A DNA stretch of 64,000 nt from Ruminococcus sp. (GTDB taxonomy: Bacteria > Bacillota > Clostridia > Oscillospirales > Ruminococcaceae): contig NZ_JAILMR010000114.1 in the NCBI RefSeq assembly GCF_024692365.1, positions 61,273 to 125,272 on the forward strand, written 5' to 3'. A program made the translations under genes and the position numbers. Shown in pieces: positions 1-8,514 of this stretch (its first letter is position 1; each line of letters opens with the position of its first letter). The notes beneath the pieces are model-generated. The model had not been told where the DNA came from. It saw only the letters and a program-made list of their open reading frames with translations, and ran no database searches.

Positions 1-3000
1 GTGCTTTGTACTTATCTTCAGTAAGTTCGGAATAATCACCTTCGTTACGTGCGCCCAGAACAGGTGCTGTTGTATCGACCTCAAATATATCGGTCTTAGT
101 GTCAGAACCTTCTGCCAGCTCGCCCTGGTTGCCTGCACGGTCAACAGGTGTGACTTCTATCTTGTATACGCCGTCCTCTTTGAGTTCAAAACTCAGGCGG
201 TGAGAATCCTTAGCGGTATCGTGAGTCCATGTGTACTCGGGACGAGTTTCAAACCACTCTTCATCTTTGTTTTCCTTGTGAGAGCTTCCTGCGCTCTTGC
301 TGAAAACTCTGATGTTCAGGTCTTCTTCAACAAAGTTCTTCTCGGTAACATTGATCTCGAAAGCGGCTTTTCTGTCGCCCTGATTGTTATAGTAAAGCTC
401 GGTGCTGCCGCTGATCTCATCGGGAGTGCCTGTCTTGAAATCAGCAAAGTTATTTGTTATAACAGGCTTGGTCTTATCGATTATGAAGTGCTGACCGGGA
501 TCGTATGTGCCGGGGTTGCCTGCCAGATCTTTGTACTCGACTTTGATGTTGTACTCGCCGTCTTCCGTAAGATCGACTTTCGCAGTATGTGTAAGACCGT
601 TGCCTGAATCGTCACCGCTCCATGCAACTTTCTGCTCAACGCCGTTTACCAGCACCTTTGCGTCAGAGCCGTTAAAGTTTTTCTCAACGATGGACAGATT
701 CACCTGCTGATCCTTATCGTAGTACATACCGTTCTTAGCATCATTGTTGCCAAGAGATGTGCTTACAGCAGGCGCTGTCAGGTCAAGAGAGTATTGCGCA
801 GAACTTGACATAGTATTGCCTGCGTTGTCTGTCATAGTGACATTAACAGGATTGTCGCTTTCATCAGCCTCAACAAGAAGCTGGAATGATACTTCTGTTA
901 TCAGGTTAGCATCAGTGCTGACAATCTTTTCATCAACAGGCTGATCGCTTATCAGCGACATATCATAAGTCGAAGCATTCAGATGACCGCTCTTGTTGTC
1001 CTTGCCTATCGACCATTCGATGTTGGAAATACCCGAGAAGGTATCCTTGACAGTGACATTGAGAGCCAGTGCATGATTGTAGAATCCGTTTACAGACTCA
1101 CCCAGAGGTGTGATAGTAACAGTAGCGTGCTCGGAATGGAGCTGATCGTCCTCGACAACAGCACCGTCAGGACCCAGCTTTTCTGAATGGCGTCCCACAT
1201 TATCAAACACCTCAGCAGCAATATGACCCTTGAATCCCTTGGGTATCTGGAATTCAGCATACTGTCTGTTATTGTCGCTTTTCAGCATAGTACGGTCAAC
1301 AGTCCAATTAATTTCATTGCCACCGGCTTCATTTTTATAAAGAGTTACATAAGCTATACCGGATGAATTGCCGGGGTCGTTAACATAAACTCTTATAGTA
1401 GCGTCATTCTTAAAGAAATAGCCGTAAGTATCGTCATGAACGAAAGGTGCTTTTTCAGATGTTCCGTTTATGATGAATTCAGTTATCTCGGGGTTGGTTT
1501 TATCAATATTGATACTCTTTGTTTTCCTAGAAGAGTTGCCCGCATTGTCCACTACTTCCGCTGTCAGTATATAATTACCTTCTTCGGAAATTTCATATGA
1601 GTACTGTGCAATGTCGTTTGAATATCTGACATCTTCAAATTTTACTTCTTTATTTCCGTCATTATATGAAGTTTCAGTAATGAAAGGATTTTCTGGATTT
1701 ATAGCATCATTGTAAACATTTACTTCTTTAAGACCAGACCTGTATACACCTCTGTCCCTTACGACAATTTTATAAGGAACATTGTTATCATACCATTGCT
1801 TTCCATCGACATCAATGCCTTTATCGACTACAAGATCGACCATAGCTTTTTCATTCTCCATCATCAGTGACACACGCTGGTCTGCTGTTTCAGGATCTTC
1901 AATAATGAGTTCGCCGATATTGGTTTCTAAGGAGTTCGCAGTGAAATAGTAGGTATTTTTGTTATCAAATTTATCCCATACAATTATCTTGGGCACAGCA
2001 TTATAAGGAGGCAGATTTATACCTCTGAATACACATTCACCTGTTTTGTCGTCAAGAGTTCCTAGGTATTTATTACTGCCCCAAACAAGTTCTGCTCCCG
2101 CTACACCGCAGCCATACTCGTTATCCTTTACAGTGATGGTGATATTGATCTTTTCATTGCCAAAAAGTCCGTAATTTCTAAAAGTCAGATGAGGTTTTTC
2201 ATCTTTCTTTTCGCCTTGATCGTTTTTGGCTTTAGCGATATTTTTAAGGATCTTGTTCTCCTTGGTCTGAGATTTCTCTTTATCCTTTTCTTCTTTATCC
2301 GTCCATATAGTATACTGAGCTCTGTTATACTCTGCATCACATATGGTTGGAGCATCAGCGTCAACATAGAATGCACTATATTGATCACCAAGTTCTTGTA
2401 CTGCAACATCTATTCCCGGAAGGTTAATTACATTTCCTGAGATGTCATACTTACCTGTTGGCAGACCCTCTATAGGAATAGCGAAGCTATCATCTTTTAC
2501 GGCATTTTTTCTGTCATACTTCTCACTATGATTGGTTATTGTTTCTTCTTTACCATTTTCGTCATTTTTCTTTGTTATATCGATGTTATGAGATACAAGA
2601 CCATTATTATCATGTAGTGAAAAAGTCAGCTCACTATCTTTTGAATTACCAAAGAGAAAGTATTCATGGCCATCAACAACAATTTTATCCGCATTTTTGC
2701 CCGATTGTCCTATAGTGACAACAGGTCGGTCTTTGCAGACAATTAGTTTTGCTGTTTTAGTCAAATCATGCTTATTTAATGGGTCTTCCACTAACAGACT
2801 TTCACTATTCTTCGCATCATCATTATTTTCAAAATTGGTAAAGTAATAGGTATTTTCATTATTTGCCTTATCGGTAACAGTTATATAAGCCTTACCGCTT
2901 TTATTAGCTTTGATATTAAACTCATATCCGTCTTTAGTCTGTTTATTAGGTGTATATTTTTCTTCTGAGCCATTTTCACCAACTATGTGGAGCACTATAT

Positions 3001-4801
3001 CGTTGCGATCTATGTTGTTGCAGATATTCTCAGTGACTTTGATAGTGAGAGTCAGATCTTTACTTGAAAATATACCCTGAGGAGTATAATTAAGCTCAGG
3101 TTTTGCAGAATAAGTGTGGTCATCATTTTCCTCTTTTCCTTCTTTGCCATCTATTGTAGGAGCAATAGGATCGACCACAAATTTGTAATTATAGAACCTT
3201 ACATTGCCTTCAAGATCTCTGACTTTTAATGTGAGAGTATATATGCCTTCATCATCAAGTAATATAGGCTTGGAAGTATAGTTCTTTATAGGCTCATAAT
3301 AAGTTCCTTCAGGCTCACCCTCGGGAGTTTTGCCTTTTGTCAGATCTTCGCTGATCGTTTTGTAATTCTGCCAATTTTTCTCTATGTAGAGGTCATAACC
3401 GGCAATGCCGATATCATCCTCCAGATTGACAACAATATTGTTGCCAACTTCTATCTTATTTTTTAGATATGCATTTACACCATCAGCATTTTTGAATTTA
3501 TCCGGAATAAAATACTTAGTATCTTCGTGGGGAGTTATTTCTGCTATTACATCATCATCTTTATCATACTTGGAATAGTAGAAATCCTCAGGAAGTTCAA
3601 CGTCAGCTGATTCAACATAATTTTCACGAACCGATACTCTGAATTTATAATTGCCGTCATTCAGTTCGAGTTTAGAGAAAGGTATGTAAACAGCGTAAGG
3701 ATCGTCATAATGGTCAGGATTTTCAAGATCGTCAGTGATTTTCTCATAATGTTTGAGTTTGGAAAGTTCGATCATACGGTCTTTCTCTTTTCCATTTTCA
3801 TCCCACTTAACTATCGCATAGCCATTATCTTTAGTGGATTTGCTCACCTTGATTTTGAGATACGATACATCGCTGGTATAAGTGTAATTTGTATACGGAT
3901 ACTCTTCGTCATTATCCTTTCCGTAAGAATGTGTTACAGAGGGCGATACATTCCCATCGTTACCATTAAAAGCGCCGAGATACTCAAACTTAGGCACCTC
4001 AGTATTTTTTACGTAAATCGTTTTGAACTTATGATTTCCGCTCTTATCATATGCATAGACATAAACATTTTTATTCTCCATATCCTCTGTTACCGGGAAA
4101 CAAATGTCATGTCCTTTTTCGGTTTTAACGATTGAGCTGATTTTTGTACCTTCTCTGCGATCTGCTTCTTGTTCACTGAGTTCTTTTCCAACAGAATAAT
4201 ACGCTTCAGCGATACATGAAAGACTGTCATTGAGTGGTTCTTTATTTATGATGGTAAAAAATTCATCTCTTTCGCCGGTCTCTTCGTTCAGAACTAGATT
4301 TTGTTTTAAAAGCAACTCAAAATCTTCAGGCTTGGTATGATCCAACTTATAGTGATAAACCTTAGACATCAAGACTTCGTTGGTAAAAGGGCGTATAACA
4401 TAAAAGCATACATAGTTATCCCCTTCCGGAAGCGCACCGGTACCCCAGAAAAATTTATCAGGCTTAATATCAGATTCTTTGGGTTCAAACATCTCAGATG
4501 ATGTCTTATAATAAGCCCGAACTCTGTTATCACGCCAAATTTGCCAATCATCCAGACTCTTGACCCAATTTTCGTTATTATATTCCGGTACTTTCAGGTA
4601 CTGCTGAATTGTCTCATCCTCATCCGAAGTAGTCAGACCATCTTCCCCATCGGTAGGTGTTTTGTCCCCAGCAGCATTATTATCCTGCGATCTTTCTCCG
4701 TGATCGGGATTCATCATCGTGTTCGCCAACCCAATCGGAACACTGTTGTTCGAGATGATTGTAATTGCTGCCACCATTGCAAGTATCCTCTTTGCGATCA
4801 T
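1..4801 (-). CDS. Giant secreted protein of repeated bacterial Ig-like domains (partial, C-terminus beyond the left edge)
   Basis: The reading frame starts at ATG 4801, with a Shine-Dalgarno AAAGGGG about 9 nt upstream, and reads at both ends and where checked in the middle; at least 1600 residues lie inside the window. The first ~27 residues are a hydrophobic signal-like segment (MIAKRILAMVAAITII). An acidic stretch follows, and then a long array of beta-sandwich-like modules. From roughly 3.4 kb leftwards the modules repeat a pattern of D[N/R]AGN, a short spacer, then D[K/T]T.P (for example DNAGNSS, DNAGNTM, DLAGNPG, DRAGNQG), typical of bacterial Ig-like repeats in surface proteins. It is the last gene of an operon with the membrane kinase and a small membrane protein, so a role as a surface sensor or adhesin linked to the kinase is inferred. 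No catalytic motif is visible. The stop, and any cell-wall anchor, lie outside the window. Confidence 0.85.
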   Translation of the reverse strand, partial: MIAKRILAMVAAITIISNNSVPIGLANTMMNPDHGERSQDNNAAGDKTPTDGEDGLTTSDEDETIQQYLKVPEYNNENWVKSLDDWQIWRDNRVRAYYKTSSEMFEPKESDIKPDKFFWGTGALPEGDNYVCFYVIRPFTNEVLMSKVYHYKLDHTKPEDFELLLKQNLVLNEETGERDEFFTIINKEPLNDSLSCIAEAYYSVGKELSEQEADRREGTKISSIVKTEKGHDICFPVTEDMENKNVYVYAYDKSGNHKFKTIYVKNTEVPKFEYLGAFNGNDGNVSPSVTHSYGKDNDEEYPYTNYTYTSDVSYLKIKVSKSTKDNGYAIVKWDENGKEKDRMIELSKLKHYEKITDDLENPDHYDDPYAVYIPFSKLELNDGNYKFRVSVRENYVESADVELPEDFYYSKYDKDDDVIAEITPHEDTKYFIPDKFKNADGVNAYLKNKIEVGNNIVVNLEDDIGIAGYDLYIEKNWQNYKTISEDLTKGKTPEGEPEGTYYEPIKNYTSKPILLDDEGIYTLTLKVRDLEGNVRFYNYKFVVDPIAPTIDGKEGKEENDDHTYSAKPELNYTPQGIFSSKDLTLTIKVTENICNNIDRNDIVLHIVGENGSEEKYTPNKQTKDGYEFNIKANKSGKAYITVTDKANNENTYYFTNFENNDDAKNSESLLVEDPLNKHDLTKTAKLIVCKDRPVVTIGQSGKNADKIVVDGHEYFLFGNSKDSELTFSLHDNNGLVSHNIDITKKNDENGKEETITNHSEKYDRKNAVKDDSFAIPIEGLPTGKYDISGNVINLPGIDVAVQELGDQYSAFYVDADAPTICDAEYNRAQYTIWTDKEEKDKEKSQTKENKILKNIAKAKNDQGEKKDEKPHLTFRNYGLFGNEKINITITVKDNEYGCGVAGAELVWGSNKYLGTLDDKTGECVFRGINLPPYNAVPKIIVWDKFDNKNTYYFTANSLETNIGELIIEDPETADQRVSLMMENEKAMVDLVVDKGIDVDGKQWYDNNVPYKIVVRDRGVYRSGLKEVNVYNDAINPENPFITETSYNDGNKEVKFEDVRYSNDIAQYSYEISEEGNYILTAEVVDNAGNSSRKTKSINIDKTNPEITEFIINGTSEKAPFVHDDTYGYFFKNDATIRVYVNDPGNSSGIAYVTLYKNEAGGNEINWTVDRTMLKSDNNRQYAEFQIPKGFKGHIAAEVFDNVGRHSEKLGPDGAVVEDDQLHSEHATVTITPLGESVNGFYNHALALNVTVKDTFSGISNIEWSIGKDNKSGHLNASTYDMSLISDQPVDEKIVSTDANLITEVSFQLLVEADESDNPVNVTMTDNAGNTMSSSAQYSLDLTAPAVSTSLGNNDAKNGMYYDKDQQVNLSIVEKNFNGSDAKVLVNGVEQKVAWSGDDSGNGLTHTAKVDLTEDGEYNIKVEYKDLAGNPGTYDPGQHFIIDKTKPVITNNFADFKTGTPDEISGSTELYYNNQGDRKAAFEINVTEKNFVEEDLNIRVFSKSAGSSHKENKDEEWFETRPEYTWTHDTAKDSHRLSFELKEDGVYKIEVTPVDRAGNQGELAEGSDTKTDIFEVDTTAPVLGARNEGDYSELTEDKYKA

Positions 4802-4818
4802 ACTTTTTCCCCTTTCGA

Positions 4819-5175
4819 TCAGTTTTTGTTCCCATACAGTATCCTGCTCAGCGCCTTATATGAAGTGCCGTTTTTATAGGGATTTCCAAAAGATGAATAT
4901 CTCCTGTACTTTTTCAGCCCCATATACACCGCATACAAAAAGAACGCCAGCGCCGCAGCGAAAAATAATTTCACAAGAAATATAAGTGCTGCGGAATTAT
5001 ACCTAATATCCAATTCGTTTATGAAACGCTCCAGTTCACCGGTGAACCAAAGCACACCCATCGCTATGAGAAGCAAAAGCATAGAAATAGCAATAGTTAT
5101 CAGGAACGGCTTTCTGCCGTGCTTGAAATAAGCCCCGAATAATTCGGCAAGCTTTGAAAATAATCCAACTTTCAT
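4819..5175 (-). CDS. Small two-helix membrane protein of unknown function
   Basis: About 118 residues from ATG 5175, one base after the kinase stop codon, which implies translational coupling. A longer reading from 5205 would overlap the kinase and lacks a better ribosome site. Two hydrophobic segments are visible: around residues 24-44 (starting PFLITIAISMLLLLIAMG) and around 62-85 (LIFLVKLFFAAALAFFLYAV). They are separated by a short charged loop and followed by a basic, Tyr-rich tail. I do not recognise a family. It lies 17 nt upstream of the giant Ig-like protein gene and directly after the membrane kinase. It may therefore be an assembly or coupling component of that surface system; this is inference only. 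Confidence 0.7.
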   Translation of the reverse strand: MKVGLFSKLAELFGAYFKHGRKPFLITIAISMLLLLIAMGVLWFTGELERFINELDIRYNSAALIFLVKLFFAAALAFFLYAVYMGLKKYRRYSSFGNPYKNGTSYKALSRILYGNKN

Positions 5176-5176
5176 A

Positions 5177-7195
5177 TTATACACCACGATCGTCAAAACT
5201 GTCAAGATATTCTTTTACGGAACGCCTTACGATAACATCGGGTTCTTCGCTTTCCTGCTGCTCAACAATCTTATCGATCTTATCATCTGCATTCAGCTGC
5301 TTTGCAAGATATACAAGAAGGTTGTTGTATTCTTCACGTTCTCCGTATTCTGCAAGAGTCTCATAACAATCGCTGGCGTGTCTCGGCTGTCTTGATTCAT
5401 ATATTTTTTCCAGTATCTTATAACTGATGCACTTGCTGTCTTCCTTGATATCAAGGTCAGCTGCAACAGCGTATTCCGAGAACATCTGCAAAACCTGTCT
5501 GTCCGTATTGTCAAGAAGTTTATCAAACTGTTCGCGGGAATACTTCTTATCGGGTATCATATCCAGCAGCTGTGCCAGATCTTCCGCTTCTTCCTCGCTC
5601 ATGACCTTCTTGCCTATACCCTCATTTTCGTTATAATAGAAATCGTATATTCTTTCGTAGATCTCTTTCCTGCCATCGGAATCGGTGGATTTCATCTGTT
5701 CCTCGGCGGCACGTCTGAGTGCGTCATGCTTAGATACCTGATAGCTTTCCATTATCGAATCTATCTTATGGGCGGCAAAATATCCTCCAAAGAAGTACAG
5801 GAACCCCTGCAAGCACAGCAGTGTCACGAGAAGTCCCATAAACACCGCGCTGACATTGAAAGAATTACGAACCTTTATATCATCAGTCCTTACCACCGCA
5901 GGTGAACGCTCTATTGCATCAATGATATCGTCCCTAAGCGTGGCGTAGTCATGATAGTAATTCTTATTGTTCTTGTCAAAATAATTATATGACCTCGATC
6001 TTGTCGCCTTTTTGATTATCTGCTCCAGCTTTTCATAAAAATGCACCGAAGCCAGCGAAAGATCTCGGTTGCAGTATGTTTCCTCGTTGAGCATCAGCGA
6101 GGTATCAAAAAAGGTCTGATAGTGATAGCCTTTCAGGAACTTCTTGCGGTATTCCGCGTTGTTCATGTACAGCACGAAAATGTTCATACATTCCCACAAA
6201 GTCGCGCCCAACGAAAAGATATCGCTCTCGACTGTCAAACGGCAAGCGTTTTTTAGTTCTTCATTGAGATTTTCCGAAGTGAACTGTGCGTGTGGCACCT
6301 TTTCAAGATTGTATGCCTCGGGCGCGGCATATCCGACTGTACCGTATTCTTCCTCACTCTCGCCGCCGAACTGTACCGTCACATAATCCTTGCCCTGATC
6401 CATATAGTTCGCTCTGCCGAAGTCGATAAGCACAACTTCGTTGCCCGCATTGGTTATCATGATATTATCAGGCTTGATATCCATGTGGAGTATCCTTTTT
6501 CGGTACATATAATCAAGCACATCACAAAGCTTTACCGCGAAATTGTAGATCACATTCTGGAAACGCAGACAGAAATCATTGTCAGTTACATACTTTTCAG
6601 TACGCTGTTTGTTTTCATCGCTGTAATCATCAAAACCCGTAACAGCCTGATTTGATCTCGTCACCAGCGGAAAATCACCATATTCAAGGCAGAATTCTTC
6701 CAGCGTTTTGCCTTCGATAAATTCCTCCACAACGCAGAAGAATCCACGGCGGTCGATCTTAAAATCCTCTTCGCCATCAGCAACGTGCTTAAACTTTATG
6801 GAAAAATCACCAAGATCCTCGATAAGGTCAAATATCCTTACCACAGAACGACAGCCCTGAAGATCATTGAATATCTTCAGATCTTTGCTTTTAAAACGCT
6901 TCAGTATCCTGTCATTTTCACCTCTGCGCTTGAATTTGAGTACACAGCTCATGCGTGTATTTTCGCTGGAGCTGCCCGCCGCCGCTCTTATACCTTTATA
7001 AACTATACTCTCTGTACCGCGGGCAATAAAACCGTCACCGTACCTGTACAGATCCTTATAGTTTGTATCAATCGTGTAAGTAAATTTAGCACCATGTATC
7101 TGCATATTGATCTTCTTTGAGTCCTTCATGTGTTTTGTTAAGTCAAATCGTACCGAAACCGAACTCGATGAACCTTTTGAAACGATCGTCAGCAT
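5177..7195 (-). CDS. Transmembrane Hanks-type serine/threonine protein kinase
   Basis: A eukaryotic-like kinase domain fills residues ~50-430. Visible motifs are a glycine-loop region (GDGFIARGTESIVYKG), the likely ATP lysine K87 in CVLKFK, an HMDIKPDN catalytic loop (~237-244, HMD instead of HRD), DFG at 258-260 and APE at 291-293. A single hydrophobic helix (~447-470) follows, then a ~200-residue charged, probably extracytoplasmic, helical region without PASTA repeats. The 672-residue length is normal for a membrane kinase with a sensor domain. The start is uncertain: ATG at 7195 has no good ribosome site, and internal Met23 or Met31 are alternatives close to the domain start. It is the first gene of an operon with a small membrane protein and a giant Ig-like surface protein. 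Phosphorylation targets cannot be inferred. Confidence 0.88.
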   Translation of the reverse strand: MLTIVSKGSSSSVSVRFDLTKHMKDSKKINMQIHGAKFTYTIDTNYKDLYRYGDGFIARGTESIVYKGIRAAAGSSSENTRMSCVLKFKRRGENDRILKRFKSKDLKIFNDLQGCRSVVRIFDLIEDLGDFSIKFKHVADGEEDFKIDRRGFFCVVEEFIEGKTLEEFCLEYGDFPLVTRSNQAVTGFDDYSDENKQRTEKYVTDNDFCLRFQNVIYNFAVKLCDVLDYMYRKRILHMDIKPDNIMITNAGNEVVLIDFGRANYMDQGKDYVTVQFGGESEEEYGTVGYAAPEAYNLEKVPHAQFTSENLNEELKNACRLTVESDIFSLGATLWECMNIFVLYMNNAEYRKKFLKGYHYQTFFDTSLMLNEETYCNRDLSLASVHFYEKLEQIIKKATRSRSYNYFDKNNKNYYHDYATLRDDIIDAIERSPAVVRTDDIKVRNSFNVSAVFMGLLVTLLCLQGFLYFFGGYFAAHKIDSIMESYQVSKHDALRRAAEEQMKSTDSDGRKEIYERIYDFYYNENEGIGKKVMSEEEAEDLAQLLDMIPDKKYSREQFDKLLDNTDRQVLQMFSEYAVAADLDIKEDSKCISYKILEKIYESRQPRHASDCYETLAEYGEREEYNNLLVYLAKQLNADDKIDKIVEQQESEEPDVIVRRSVKEYLDSFDDRGV

Positions 7196-7288
7196 CGTTC
7201 ATCTCGGTCTGCACCTTCTGCAAATCGCTGTATTCCTTATCGCGAACATTTTTCTTGAAAAGCTGATTTTTCGGTCAAGAACCGCCAT
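7143..7288 (-). pseudogene. Possible small acidic/helical ORF upstream of the kinase, interrupted by a frameshift
   Basis: A frame ending at TGA 7145-7143 reads as plausible protein (KNVRDKEYSDLQKV, then MNDADDRFKRFIEFGFGTI). It has no start codon upstream because it is closed by TGA before an A5 run. Starting at ATG 7288 in the neighbouring frame (MAVLDRK) and adding one A to the run would join the two into a ~50-residue protein. The terminal 19 codons could alternatively be translated alone from ATG 7202 and be coupled to the kinase. This may be a decayed gene, a sequencing indel or chance. Confidence 0.3.
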
Positions 7289-7598
7289 TTATCCGAATCA
7301 CGAATATTCGGTTCTCACCTTTATTGAGTTCCGCATAAATATGTCAAAAAATGACGTTTATGCGCCCCAATATTTATTATAATATTTTGACAAATTATAA
7401 TTTTACACCTTTTTATTATATCATCTTTTAATATGGTTGTCAAGGTAATAATTAATAATATTTTTACCAAAAACACACTATCTTGTATATATTTTTATTG
7501 ATCAGCAATATTCACACTTAGCACCTTTCCAACAACGCTAGTATTAGTCAGTTTTACTTTTGTTAATAAACACAACTATTTAACGGATGTATAAATAC
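7289..7598. other. AT-rich intergenic stretch without a gene
   Basis: This is the region between the start of the kinase operon and the hairpin after the GNAT gene. It is very AT-rich. No open frame with a ribosome site and no clear consensus promoter was found; a promoter for the leftward kinase operon should lie here. Confidence 0.5.
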
Positions 7599-7634
7599 GA
7601 CCGTTCCCGCACATAAGCAGGAACGGTCTTTTTT
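7599..7634. terminator. Rho-independent terminator-like hairpin
   Basis: GACCGTTCC pairs with GGAACGGTC across a 12-nt loop, followed on the plus strand by seven T. It lies just beyond the 3' end of the leftward GNAT gene; the U-tract is better for rightward transcription. Confidence 0.6.
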
Positions 7635-7648
7635 CATTATTTTGATTA

Positions 7649-8110
7649 TTATGTAGCTGACAGACTTTTCTCCATATGCACACAGCGGAAAGTTCCGCCC
7701 TCGATGATATTGTCGTAATCCGCAATATATCCGAGTTTTTCATAAAAGCCCGTCTTTTCCACACGGCTTTCCAGCACTGCACGGGTGTAGCCCAGTTCAC
7801 CCGCCCATTCTTCGGCAGAAAGCACCGCCTTACTTCCCAGACCTTGTCCGCGGTATTCGGGCAGTACCACTACCCTGCCTATCATCACTGCGCCATCTTC
7901 GATCTCGTAAAAACGACAGGTCGCAACGGGAAAATCATCGTCAAGGATAACTATATACTTTGTTTCATCATTGTCATGTTCATCGAATTCCTCTTCCAGC
8001 GTGATGTGATATTTCTTCGCCATCGCCTGTATTCGGACGTAATACGCCCCTGCCCTTGTCGCTGTATTTTCAGCCCTTATCACCTGCACAGATATCACCT
8101 CTGCAAACAT
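7649..8110 (-). CDS. GNAT-family N-acetyltransferase
   Basis: A ~153-residue single-domain acetyltransferase. The acetyl-CoA binding motif A is clear (RVVVLPEYRGQGLGSKAV), followed by EEWAGELGYTRAVLESR and the typical C-terminal FYEKLGY. The N-terminal part (AGAYYVRIQAMAKKYHITL) resembles the small ElaA/PhnO-like clostridial GNATs that acetylate unknown small molecules. I chose ATG 8110 because AAAGGT lies 8 nt upstream; the longer reading from 8140 adds ten residues that contain this ribosome site. It is a single gene, upstream of a hairpin at 7599-7634. The substrate is unknown. Confidence 0.85.
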   Translation of the reverse strand: MFAEVISVQVIRAENTATRAGAYYVRIQAMAKKYHITLEEEFDEHDNDETKYIVILDDDFPVATCRFYEIEDGAVMIGRVVVLPEYRGQGLGSKAVLSAEEWAGELGYTRAVLESRVEKTGFYEKLGYIADYDNIIEGGTFRCVHMEKSLSAT

Positions 8111-8514
8111 TATAACATACCTTTCTTGAAATGTAAACATTTTATCTGATGACCGAGATAGTTAAGATATATAAATATATTATCATTAACTAATGCAAAA
8201 ATCAAGTACAATTTTTGAATTATTATAATTTATAATTATATGAAATCATATTCACGAAACATCGGCATCCGAAAACATTTTCGAGTAAAAAGCCCGATAA
8301 AAATGCATCTTCACTTTTGTTATATGATTTGTATAATATCACTTATTTTCATATCATTCACAAAAATAATACAAAAAATGAATATTCAGAGCTGAATTTT
8401 GAATAGAATTGTTTGAAGTTTTAGTGTATAATTAACATTGTTAGGAGGATATTAACCTCATTAACATCAGAATGGAATATAAAAATCTGAAAACAAAAGG
8501 AGAGCTGATCAATT
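8111..8514. promoter_or_regulatory. Intergenic promoter region for the double pectate lyase
   Basis: About 400 bp of AT-rich DNA between divergent genes. A TATAAT at 8427-8432 (GTGTATAATTA context, also seen before the GH48 gene) is the best -10 for the rightward gene, but no good -35 is present, which suggests an activator. AAAGGAG at ~8498 is the ribosome site. Confidence 0.45.
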
